Below, in pieces: positions 1 through 11,100 of a stretch of DNA of 64,000 bases; position 1 is the first letter of the stretch, and each line of letters starts with the position of its first letter. Below the pieces are notes generated by a model that saw nothing but the letters and a program-made list of their open reading frames with translations, was not told where the DNA came from and ran no database searches. Made by a program: the position numbers and the translations under genes. The DNA comes from Ciona savignyi (Eukaryota > Chordata > Ascidiacea > Phlebobranchia > Cionidae), in contig CH000017.1 of assembly GCA_000149265.1 (NCBI GenBank), forward strand, positions 322,496 through 386,495, read 5' to 3'.

Positions 1-1810
1 CCGAGCATAGATCTTTTCCATGTATAAACGCCTGTTAATAACACGTTTATAAATATTTTACATGTCCAGATTAGGTAGGTTGCGTTTTTTTAAGAAGGCT
101 TATGGTACTTGAAATTAAATAATTTAGACATGAAACTGACTATTTCTAGCAAGATATCTCACGTAATGTTTAAGAAAAATAATGTTTTGTTTTATCTGCT
201 AACTTTGTATTTTTTAGTTTTATACAAAAAACGTCAGAACTTACCGACCAAGGCCATTTTTTAATTTCTGCACTATTCCCACCAACAATTCGACCTCGTT
301 TAGTGCTAACATACCCACAGGTGGCAGCTTAAAACACATTTTTTATTATTAGGAAGATAGGGGATATTCATGTTTATCCCCATGAATGGGAAAACCAAGG
401 GTGTTAATACACGGGCAATCGTCAGATCACCTCGCGCCCACCGTCGGGTTACCGGAGATATGGCAGTGTGTTGTGTATGATTTACACGTTCCTTTAATGA
501 TAGACACGTTCCTTCAATTTGGTAGAACCCATTAATCCGCTGGGTTCAGGCAATGTCCGTTAAATGCCTTGCCCAAGGACACAACCGACTAGCTAGCGAC
601 CAGTTTTGCACCTGCATCCTTTCGACTGAAAGGCGACGCACTTAACCTCTAGACCAAAGGGCCGGACATTCGTTAGGTATGTTTAACAACATAACTCATA
701 TTTACCCGTGTCAAAATTACAGCATTCCGTTTTATTGTAATACTGGCTACTATTGCAACTGATGCATCTATATGTTCCAGGGACATTGCGACATATCGGA
801 TACATTGGTGATGAGATACATGGGTTGCTGGACCTCTCACACTCGTTTATATCTGCGTGAAATTATGTGAAAATTTCCACTGGGAAAAGTAAGATATTTA
901 TCCTTTAACAACCCAGCGGATTGATGGGTTCTACTAAATTGAAGGAACATGTGAATCACACACAACCCACTGTTATAGCTGCGGTAACCCGACGGTGGGC
1001 ACGAGGTGATCTGACGATTGCCCTTGTGGTAACCCCCTTGGTTTTCCCAATTACAGGAAAAACATAAATATCCTATCCTATCCTAACAATAATCCACTTA
1101 CCAACACAGGTTCTTCCATCGTTTTGCAATTCATATCCATTAAAGCAAGTACATCGAACCGGTGTCCTGCTTGTATCGCATGATTGGCTACAACCATATA
1201 CTTGACATACTAAACATTTTAATTATACAGTTAAAGACCAATAATATAAGGTATAGATTCGTAATATAGCAAAACAACATGAGCGCAATGTAATGTGTTC
1301 AATTTTAATGTGAATGTGCTCCGGATGATGAGATTTTATTTAGAGAGGTTGCAATGGCATTAGTTCTTCCGTTGGCGAAAGCACAGAATCCAGAGTTCAT
1401 GTGGCCAAATGGTTAAAACTACTAATTAACTGTCCATTTTTCGATTGCGTAATATATGTTCTATGGTTTCTAAATACAGGTTCCGTAAAATTCAAATTAG
1501 GAATACAGGTTCCACCACGGTAAATAAAAGGTATGTCTTTTCATACAAACCAGGAATACATGGTACAATCATGCCTACATGGAAGATATCTTCTACAAAC
1601 AATTGTTTTAATATAAAGTCCGTAGCTAAAATATAAGTTTGGTCAAAAACAACTAACCACTTCTCTGTGCTTGCTGTTGGCCGAATACGTTACTTCCACA
1701 CACAAGTACAACAAGAACCTCACTGTACAATGTAAATAAAAATTCAAAATGTTCATCGAATGGTAGTACGTGTGAAAGCAAAATACTTACAGAAGAATAA
1801 TGTACTTCAT
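1..1810 (-). CDS. EGF-EGF-trypsin secreted protease, 5' part (copy 1, cut by window edge)
   Basis: Spliced gene read on the minus strand; exons by homology to the complete paralog at 42376-47869 and by splice sites: 1791-1810 (ATG at 1810), 1658-1722, 1102-1209, 760-852, 245-327 and 1-31 (partial). The first two exons give a signal peptide beginning [17 protein letters not shown] and ending in a QQQAQRS stretch. Exon 1102-1209 encodes a Cys-rich EGF domain ([10 protein letters not shown] start), 760-852 a calcium-binding-type EGF ([11 protein letters not shown]), and 245-327 the zymogen cleavage site GRIVGG followed by KKWPWS. The His exon runs off the window, so Asp and Ser are not visible. 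A second in-frame ATG present in the paralog has become ATA here. All visible junction phases match the paralog. Whether it is functional depends on sequence to the left. Confidence 0.8.
346..667 (-). mobile_element. tRNA-derived SINE, near full length
   Basis: Minus-strand copy of the commonest short repeat here. The tRNA-like head (box A-like GGCC..AGTGGTTAAG and box B-like GGTGCGAAACTGG in better copies) lies at the right end, and the tail with ATCCT-type repeats at the left. It sits in the intron between the trypsin N-terminal exon and the EGF exon and is shared with the duplicate at 46577-46887, so it predates that duplication. Confidence 0.75.
905..1083 (+). mobile_element. SINE, 5'-truncated, plus strand
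   Basis: Starts inside the SINE body (AACCCAGCGGATTGATGGG) and ends in three ATCCT units. It lies in the intron between the two EGF exons. The duplicate block has no SINE at the matching place (about 47130-47150 goes straight through), so this is a filled site against an empty site and postdates the duplication or was lost from the other copy. Confidence 0.75.
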
Positions 1811-1904
1811 TATACCTTTATTGCATTTGTAATTCAGAATTTTTCAATTTAAGCTGTTGACAAATAGTTGAGATAGTGTTATCTGCGTATCATTTAAATT
1901 CTCA

Positions 1905-2185
1905 GAATAATCTGGTGGTTTTTCAGCCCAATGGCTCTAGATACGAAACTGGTCGCAAGCTAGTCGGTTGTGTCCTTGGTCAAGGCACTTAACGGACATT
2001 GTCTGAATCCAGCGGAATAATGGGTTCTACCAAATTGAAGGAACGTGTCTATCATACACAACACACTGAAATAGCTCTGGTAACCCGACGATGGGCGCGA
2101 GGTGATCCGACAATTGCCCGTGTGTTAACCCCCTTAGTTTTTCCATTCACGGGGATAAACATAACTATCCTATCCTATTCTATGA
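1905..2185 (+). mobile_element. SINE, plus strand
   Basis: Head is degenerate, the body is well conserved and the tail is CCTATCCTATTCTATG. It lies just upstream of copy 1 of the EGF-trypsin gene and is matched at 47973-48240 in the direct duplicate. A 77-codon open frame inside it recurs in other copies of the SINE and is not a gene. Confidence 0.75.
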
Positions 2186-2639
2186 ACAATAGAAGTAGGG
2201 GGAGGTACGGACAGTTTGGGCGGGTTTATTAACATAATTTCTCATGTTTATGGTGATTTACGAATACATTATTTTGTAATCGCAAAAGGTTAAATATTTT
2301 TTAACTGACAATTGAATGGAACTTCTACAAAATAGATAATATCCTATCGGTACGTTGCCTCTGACGAAAATTGTATTTTTTTAATTGGAAAAAAAAGTTA
2401 TAGGTGCTGAACCAGACGAGAAATGTCACGTGCGTTGACCAGAGAAGGTTTTCGATATTACCCGACATGAAAGACCCCCCAAAATACTACTACTAACGAC
2501 TTAAAACCTTTGCTTACTAAATAGACTGAATATTTTTCACTTGTACCAAGTAGATCAAAAATACTAAAATAGTGGTTGAAAAGTTATTAAATAATAACGT
2601 TGACATTGGTCCGTCTACCACTTTGTACTTTGCCCCACT

Positions 2640-4040
2640 TCCCTCAGCATGCTATTTTTCATGCACACTTGCATTTTCTCTAACGACTGAGACGAGTTTA
2701 AACGTCTGGCATTTATAGCCTCTAGTTATCGTCATTTATCTGTTTTCAGTCGACTTTCAAAAGGTGCGGTTGTTTTAATTTCCACATTTTGCATATACCC
2801 AAATGAGGCACATAAACCTAGAATTAATTTGGGCAAAAATACAACGAATTATAGCAAAGTAGTAAAATGCAAAACACCTGAACTCGCGGTCAAACAAGTA
2901 TATTCGTAAATAGTTCTAGGAAATACGAAGTGTATTATCGAGATTATGCAAGTATTTTGCGGCTAACAGGATACTCCAATTTAAATAAATGTCATGCCGT
3001 GCACTTAACAACAATGGTAGAAATATATACAAATTTAAATATTGTATTTTTTTAAACTTGTTTATTCTGTTTTGTTTATTTTTGCATTGGAAATGGCGTT
3101 TATTTTTACCAACTGTGGCTAGTTTCTCAGCTGTTTGTGGTTTATTTCCTACCAAGTTAAAGTGGTATTTTCTCCTTATATTTCAAGTTGAGTTTTAGAA
3201 ATTGGAGGCTGCATTTTCCCGCATTTTGCATACAACCAAATGTCGGATGACGGAAAATAAGAAGAACAGTTAAATGCTAAACAGCTTATTTTAATATATC
3301 GAGATCAATGCGAAGTAGTAAAATATTCCAAAATATATGTTTGTTATCGTATATCATTGGTTAAAACGTATTTGGGCACCAGTGAATTGCTCTCCAAGTA
3401 AGTAGTTATTGCCGTTGTCGGCATGTTGCTTTCAAAAATAAGTAAATTAAAAAAAAATGTTTAGATATCTTTTTGCTTTAGGAATTTTCTGGGTAAAGTC
3501 CTTGCGCTAAATGCAATTCAAATATAGACATATTAAACATACAAACATTATCAACAAGAGGACAATAAACAATCCGCGACAAATTATAAACAAAAGCTCT
3601 GATAAACTTATATGGAAACTTACATACAATTAGATAAACAGATTGCGTGGTCGGTTGTGGTAGTTGCGGTGTCTCTCATTGTTAGCGTACACGTTGCTTC
3701 CTTCCATCTATTAAATGCTATCAGGTGTCTTTCGTACGAATTTTAACTGTATAGCCAATTAAAAGTTATACCTAACATATGTTAGCAGGCAATGTCCACA
3801 AATTGCCTTGCCCAAGTACACAATCGTGTTCGGTATTTAAAAATTATAATTCTAGTTTTATATTCCTAATATGGTTATATGCAAATTGCGGAAAGTTATA
3901 ATAACTACACCTTACAAAGTTGGTTGAAAACATAAATAGAAATGTCATCAACTGGCATGCTATAAATGCCAGACTGCTAAACTCTTCTCAGTCGTGAAAT
4001 CAAACGCGAGTCTGCATGTAACAATAGTCTGCATGGGGAG
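2640..4040. repeat. Mirror-symmetric intergenic spacer between divergent genes
   Basis: About 2650-2830 matches the reverse complement of about 3850-4040 (shared motif CTGGCATTTATAGC and flanks), and the two signal-peptide exon pairs (1658-1810 minus, 4453-4607 plus) are also inverted copies. The whole 1650-4610 stretch is therefore an inverted duplication with a central spacer. No gene is seen between 1810 and 4453 apart from the SINE. Confidence 0.65.
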
Positions 4041-4452
4041 GTGGGGGAAAGTGTGAGAAAAATGAAAAAATATTTTTAATTTACTTTTTGGGTGTAAGTG
4101 GAAAATAATTTATTATTAGTATAAGCTTGGCGCAAAAGTTTATAAAAGAAACGTTGAATTTACTAAGAAAGGTCTTCATTGTCTGTTCTTTCCCGGAATT
4201 GTCGTCCAGCATTATTAACTGTCCCGGAGGCATCGAAACGTGTGGACTCGTTACTATTTTGTAAAATACTTATAATTATATTACGATAATGAATACCCAG
4301 TGAATTCCACAAGAAAAAGTATTAAAACTTTTGCGATTACCTTTTCCTATTTGTAAATAACTAACAATTAAATTGATACGCAGAGAGCATTATTTCACCT
4401 ATTTGTCAACAGCTTAAATTACTAAATTTTGAATTACATATGCAATAAAGGT

Positions 4453-5309
4453 ATGATGAAGTACATTATTCTTCTGTAAGTATTTTGCTTTCATACTAAC
4501 ATTCGATAAACATTTAAAAAAATTATTTTCATTCTACAGGAAGGTTGTTCTTGTTGTACTTGTGTGTGGAAGTGAAGTAATCGGGCAACAGCAAGCACAG
4601 AGAACTAGTTAGTTGTTTTTGACCCAACTTATTTTTTATTGGCTGTAAAATTTATAGTATAACATTTTTCATAGCGTATGAATTGTAATAAAAAAACTTT
4701 TTCCCTGGTGTAAACTATAACTAGCTATAAGGCACCCCTAGTGTCCAATAGAACTCAGCTTGAAATTACAACAGTTGTACCGAACAGAAAATTATTATTG
4801 TCCATTTCTTTATTCTTACAACATGCAAAAGATATAAATTTTAACAGGTCAACCATTAGGGATCGTGGACCGTCTGGGGCAATTCTAATGGGGATGTTCC
4901 GCTTCTTGCGGTGGAGGGGCACAACAACAGATAAGAGTGTGTCTAGGAGGGTACGCCTGAAAGGGTTGGCTGTCCTGGTCGAACAACACGACGTATTAGT
5001 TGCAACCAACAACCGTGCGGTGGAAGTTGGTCTAGCTGGACTTACATTGAATCGTGTTCAGCCGCTTGCACAAAACTACGAACAAGAACATGTATTGGGG
5101 GAATCGCCGGTCTGGCTGGGTGTCCAGGTTCAACTGCACATGACATCTCTTGCAGAGGAGGACAGTGCCCGTTGGGTTGTGAAGCCGAGGTTAACTCGGC
5201 AACAGATTTTCAATGCAGTGAATTTGCAAATCTTAATTTTTGCAATGTACACAGTTTATGGATGAACACAAATTGCAAAAAGGCATGTTGTTTACGACAA
5301 CAAGGTTAA
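4453..5309 (+). pseudogene. TSP1-TSP1-ShK secreted protein, broken copy
   Basis: Exon structure is the same as in the two complete genes on the minus strand: 4453-4475, 4540-4607, 4848-5309. Exons 1 and 2 still encode a signal peptide ([19 protein letters not shown]). The terminal exon is 462 nt rather than 458 nt; three small insertions shift the frame and an in-frame stop falls between the first W-rich and Cys-rich parts of TSP1-1. Splice acceptors and donors are intact. The CRE-like palindrome found upstream of the complete copies is not present here. Best read as a decayed paralog within the left inverted arm. Confidence 0.8.
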
Positions 5310-8113
5310 GTTTTAAAATAATGTTTCCCTTGAGATTTTGTGACAATTAAAATCAATCCAAACTCTTGGTAACATACTTTTAAATAAAACGATTGCATCT
5401 TTTTATTTCTAACCGCTTTTTGCCCGAAACCAACCTTTAATAAACTACCGGTAATAATCCGGCCCCAAGAACGTTCAGTTGTAGTATTGTCCGCATCGTG
5501 TAACAGGCATAGTTGATGAAGCCTAAGGGGGCTCTGTAACCCAGGTGACTCGGTCTATCAAGTCACATTTATATAGAAGTGGTAAAATCGTTGACCGATG
5601 AATTGCAATATTTACAATAAAATAATTGAGCTGGGTAAATTGATGAAAAAGTAGGTCATTTTTTGATGGCGCGAAAATGTTTTTTCAGTTGGCTAGCATA
5701 ATAGAAGGGTTTTTATCGGCAGTATATATCGTCAGTCTAATTATTGTAGATTCAAATTAGCCGTTAGCTATATTTGTTTCCAAGCGAACTTCCTATGAAA
5801 TCAATGATAGACTGGCTTTAACTAAAATGTTTTAAACCCATCTCTTTAAATCTCCAATAACCAGACGTGGCGCAAAGTTAACATATAGCGTATGTTCGTA
5901 AAGAAGTTTTGTCATGTCAGATAATTTGTGGTGTACGTTTCAAACTTGTTTAACGAACTGATATCTTATACGTAATAAAAGCACTTCCGGTTCTTTTTCC
6001 GTTGATAAATATGTAAAAGTAGTACCTTCTATAACTCCAAAGGTCCGAAGGAAATTAAACACGCACAATCATACATTCAATAACTTCACATCAGGAGCGT
6101 CTGAACCCCTGATGCTTAGTTTATGGAGCAACTGGACCATGAGGCCGCAGAATCGATCAAATGTCCTTGGTATCCTCGTTTGTGGGTTAATGTCAATTGA
6201 AAAAATTCAATGCTTTAATATAAACCTGTAAAATCATCAACTGTTTTGTTCGGGGTGTTCTTATTTAAATGTAATTAAAATGTAGTAGTACTTATTTTGC
6301 CGTACATGAACAGATTTACTAATTTGCTGCATTAAAATCAATATATCGTTAGTTTAAGTTTGGTATAACTCCGACTTAGGTGCATTTTTTTATTGATATG
6401 CACCAACTCAGGAAAGTCTCTCGGGCGGCGGAGCTTACTCATCGTGATGTTATAGTGAATACAGAGAGAACAACTATTCTGCACCACGGATGTTATTCGA
6501 TGGTTTGCATTTATTTGCATTTTTGCAAATGATCAGTTTCCGCAAAAGGTTGAATACGCCGCACACTTTGTACGTAGCGCGTTACTTTGTCTTACCACTG
6601 AAAGAATATGCAGTATTGCTTAGTAGTCAGCAACTGAAAAGTAGTTTACGGCAGAAAATATAAGAAACTAAAAAATGTAGAAGTTAACAGCCGCGGCAAT
6701 TCGCCTAACCTAATGTGTATAGTAACCCAAAAGATTAATCATGGGTTGCGTTTGAAAAGACAAGATAGGAAGTTGATGTTTATCCCCGTGAAAGTAAAAC
6801 GCAAGGGGCGTTAACACTCGGGCAGTCGTCAAATTACCTGGCGCTTGGCTTTTGTAGCGTGTTATGTAGTTTCCTTCAATTTGGTAGAATCATTTCATTG
6901 GACCGTTCGGCCTAAAGGCGACGCACTTATCCACCAAGCTAATGAGTCGTACTTAACTAGCGATCAACATAATTATATTCACTCTGTAAATGGAAAAACA
7001 AGGGGGTTAAAAGTTAATACCCGGGCCCCACCGTCGGGTTATCGGAGCTATTAAATGTGTTGTATAAGATTCACACGTTGCTTCAATTTTGTACAATTCA
7101 TTATTTTTCTGGGTGCAAGCAATGTTCAAGTGTCTTTCCTAACGACACAACCGACTAGCTAGCGACGAGTTTCGAATCTGTACCCTTTCGGCTAAAAGGC
7201 GTCAGACCAACCCACCAAGCTAACCAGGATATCTGTACTGTCATCGAGTTTTGTAACAAAAAAACTGGCGAATGGGTTTAAGACAAAATTGGTTTGTTTT
7301 GAACAAAACATCTTATTAACATATGCATAACTTTCGCAAGAGCATACCATTTTGACTTAATTTGCATTAATAGCCTACCCGACCAATTCACGCGCATAAT
7401 TAATTAAGTTGGGATTTTAATACGCTGCCAATTTGCCTTCGGTCTTTTCCTGTTTTAGAATTCTTATAATGTCATATGTTTGTTAAATTCTTGTACTGTT
7501 AGCAGCTCCTACGGCCTGCTTAAATATTTTCTATTATATGGTCTGTCATGACCTAATGAAACAAACTCTTGAAACCCATGCCTTAAACGAGTTGATATGA
7601 ATTTAGACGAGGAATATAAATTTAGACACGAAATAAATTGCAAGTCACGTACTTACTTTTAAGTGTCAAATTAGGCGAACAGTTCGTCAGTATTTTTACA
7701 GTCAACATCACAACCCATTTCATTATAGCAATTGCGTTGTTTGTCAAACAAGCCATAAAAATAAACAAAACGATAAAAGTGACGTTTTTTAGATTTGAAT
7801 TATATTTTTGTTAACCACAGAATACAAATTCCTGGTTTGAATTTAAACCCTTATTATTTGTAGTCTACTGGAAGAATATGATAAGATACTCTCCGTGGCT
7901 ATGTAGTTTATAAATTTATTGTTTCTCTCCACTTTTATTTTCCTCCTAAAGATACGTTAGGAAAATAAATTGCCTGAATTTATAAAAAAAAAAATTAAAG
8001 TTTTTACTATTTAAATTGCTTAAATTACTATCTTTTAACATTTTTATAACATGAAAATTGTTGTAATTATTATACAGATATGTTTATAGAAGACAATAAT
8101 AGTCCATAAAGTC
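5310..8113. other. Intergenic part of the left arm, no gene seen
   Basis: Matches the reverse complement of about 56910-59990. It contains two decayed SINEs (6765-7230) and no open frame with family similarity or conserved splice pattern. The 4453-5309 polyadenylation region and the upstream region of the protease at 8114 must lie here. Confidence 0.5.
6765..7230 (-). mobile_element. Two adjacent decayed SINEs, minus strand
   Basis: First copy about 6765-6955 (internally deleted), second about 6965-7230, each with a tRNA-like head at its right end. The same pair occurs inverted at 57685-58175, so both insertions predate the inverted duplication. Confidence 0.65.
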
Positions 8114-11100
8114 ATGAAAAACGAAGTCCTAATTTCGTAAGTAGGCCTGGCCTGAATTATATATCTCGATATCACGTCTAGTATGGAGCTATTTATTTAA
8201 ATTTACTTTGTGCAGAACCGCTTTTCTTGTTGCTGGCATTATTTGTGCAAGTAGAGTGTTCGCCCACGATGACTCACAAGTTAACGGTAGGCTGACTGAA
8301 TTATTTAAAATTATCTTTACTTCATGATGGAGCTTGCGGTGGACTATTTGTCCCCCTGATAAAGTAGTAATGCAAATTGATTCTTAGGAGATGAGTGTAC
8401 GGTTGTTATTACGGTAGTGTGGCCAAATAGTTACCCAACCTATACATATACCAATTTCATAAGAAACGGTCTAAGGATGGTGTATGCCATTAAGAAATTC
8501 GAAACCAATCTTGGTAAACTTCGTATTTTATTCGAGAAAGGCAAGGGCGGCAACTTATTATTATAATATATTATTATATTTTGTTAGCACACAGGGAAAC
8601 TAATACATCATATAATGTTATCTGGCATAACAAACAGCAAATAATAAGTCAGTTTATTTCAAAAAGGGACACGCATAAACAAGCCTTCAGCCCCTCAAAT
8701 CAACCAACCCCCACCGCCTATAACCGAAGATGAACTAGCCAAGCTTTCAGGTAGGCCGTGTTAAAAATCGTACATACTTTAGTAATGCACACGTACACAT
8801 CGGGCAACAAGTTGGTTTCTCAACTTCCTACCTCAATCAAATCAACCGCAAGTACCACTGCATGGGTAGACATACACTTTTTTGTAATAAAGACACTCGG
8901 CTTTTCTGACTCAAATCGTCTCGACAGCGTACCTATTAGACACCTACTCAACAACGACAACCACGACTACAGTGGCACCGACATCCACTACAGCTTGTAT
9001 AGATTTGACAAGGTTGGTTAAAACCCGATTTCTAACTGCTTCTTCAATCCGATTGTTTTTTTTAAAACGGGGAAATTTAAAATGAAATTGGTTGAAACTA
9101 CAAATTATACATATTCACAGAAGTTTAGGATTAATGACCTACACGATCTACTATATGTTTTACAGTTTTTGCGTTGAGTTGAAAAATTCTGGTTATTGTA
9201 CCAACCGACTGTACCAAAACTTCATGCAAAATAACTGCTATCTGAGCTGCAGCAACTGCGCAGGTTTGTTATTTTTGATGGAAGTTTTTAAATGCAAAAT
9301 GCTTTCATGTGTCACCCTCCACTAAGCACAGGTACAACCTCTACAACTGTGTCGACAAGATCTACAACTGTACCCACAACAACTACAACTGTGCCGACAA
9401 CCTCTACAACTATGCCCACAACAACTACAACTGTGTCGACAACCTCTACAACTATGCCAACAACAACTACAACTGTGCCGACAACCTCTACAACTATGCC
9501 AACAACAACTACAACTGTGTCGACAACCTCTACAACTATGCCAACAACAACTACTGCACCCACCACCACTACATCAGGGATATGTTCCGACAAGAATAGG
9601 TTTGTACCCCGTCAGCAAAGGTAACATTTAGTGGACCCAACAACTTGTCTTTTTTAGCAATTGTGTTGAGTGGTCAAAGCTGAACTATTGTTCAACCGGC
9701 AAGTATTTGGACTATATGAGGAACAACTGTGAGCTCAGCTGTAAAATATGTACAGGTATGATATTAGGAATGTTTGTTTCGGTAGTGAGCTAGTAATTCG
9801 CCTTTGAAAAGCATATGGTACTGATTTTTATTTATAATGAGTCGCATTTGGAAAAATGGGACACATATTGTTTTTGTCCGTTTTTCGTCAAGGCTTGACA
9901 GTCATGGCATGTCGCCCCGACATCTACCAGAAGGAATAATAGAATCATAATGAAACTTTGTCATTTGTTAAAAAAACATGGTCTAGATATGCAGAAACAA
10001 AAATTGTGGGTTGTAAATCTAGGGGAATTCCTCTGGGACGTTAAAACTCAAAACGGTATTTTTGTATGAAAAAATATCTTCTTTGGTTATAGAGCTTTAA
10101 ACGGCTGCTTCAATTTTATTTAGATTTAGTGGATTGTTGGACCGTTTGCCACTTAGCCAATTTAAAAAAACATTTACATAGGGTAATTCCCTTATACACG
10201 AAGATATGTTCCTGAATCATGAGTGTGACATGCATGGCATCATGGAGTTCTAATATAATAGTACTATTTGATGGCATGTCGCCCCACTAAAATTTATGTT
10301 TTCTTCCTAAATCATGATTGTGACAGGCATGATATATCGCCCAACATCTTTAACATAGAGTCGTAAAATCGGATTAAAACTTTAAGAATTGTTTGATAAC
10401 ATGACCAAAAAATGTAAAAAGAGAAAATTATCTATAAAACCTATGGGAATTCCCCGAATACATGAAAAACTAAATCGGGCTGTTTTGAGAATTTAGCTTT
10501 ATTTCACGATGGCGCTTAAAGAGGCTTTAATGTAAAACAATTGTGGTAAAATGTTTGTAATTTTGACACCAGAATTCTCTTTTTAACTACACACTGAAAA
10601 ATAGTTTGGTTTGATAACTATGAGACCCATGCGTTTATGCTTGCAGAAACAAAACTATGGCAGTCGGGTTAAAAATTTCTAGAATGTCGAATAACAAGGA
10701 TCTGACGTTCACATATCTGACAATAACATATATTATGTGATGAACATGGATAATAAGATCAGATTGTTAGCTCAAGGACCCATCCGTTTCTGCTTGCAGA
10801 AACAAACAACATACTCGGTATATAAAATACACTAAATGTGGTTAGGGACCCTGCTTGCATTAGCACATAGCATACAAATTATGTTTAAAAAATAGTGGTG
10901 GTTAAACTTTTAGTTGACTATCTTTAGTTTATTTTGTTACGTTCATGCCAGGTATGTTCGATCACCAGATCTTCGGCAAAAACGTATTGATCAAACTCTA
11001 AGAATATTAAGTTATTTTAACGCAACCGAAGTTTACACCATTTATACACAAAAAATGTGTTGGTCTTGAGCCCAGCAAGGTTTCGAAACCTACCCTATTA

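Larger units (their letters stand above)
1..3800. repeat. Direct segmental duplicate, copy 1 (partner 46231-49890)
   Basis: The two blocks match closely from the first base of the window, including exons, introns, SINEs and the upstream region, with few substitutions and short indels by eye. Partner coordinates run in parallel (1 to 46231/2, 1810 to 47869, 3130 to about 49230). Similarity fades near 3800 and 49890. The left boundary lies outside the window. Confidence 0.85.

Noticed and set aside
1999-2232. 77-codon open frame, with near-identical frames at 47932-48288, 33732-33935 (-) and 14275-14472 (-)
   Set aside because: All lie within copies of the SINE and share its body sequence; they are not genes.
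4741-5265. 174-codon open frame on the plus strand over the broken TSP1-ShK copy
   Set aside because: It runs mostly in the wrong frame of the TSP1-ShK exon; the same out-of-frame text occurs beside the intact gene at 20976-21275.
9309-9599. Open frames in alternative frames and on the opposite strand of the Thr-rich repeat
   Set aside because: Simple by-product of a multiple-of-three repeat; only the Thr frame joins the flanking ShK exons in phase.
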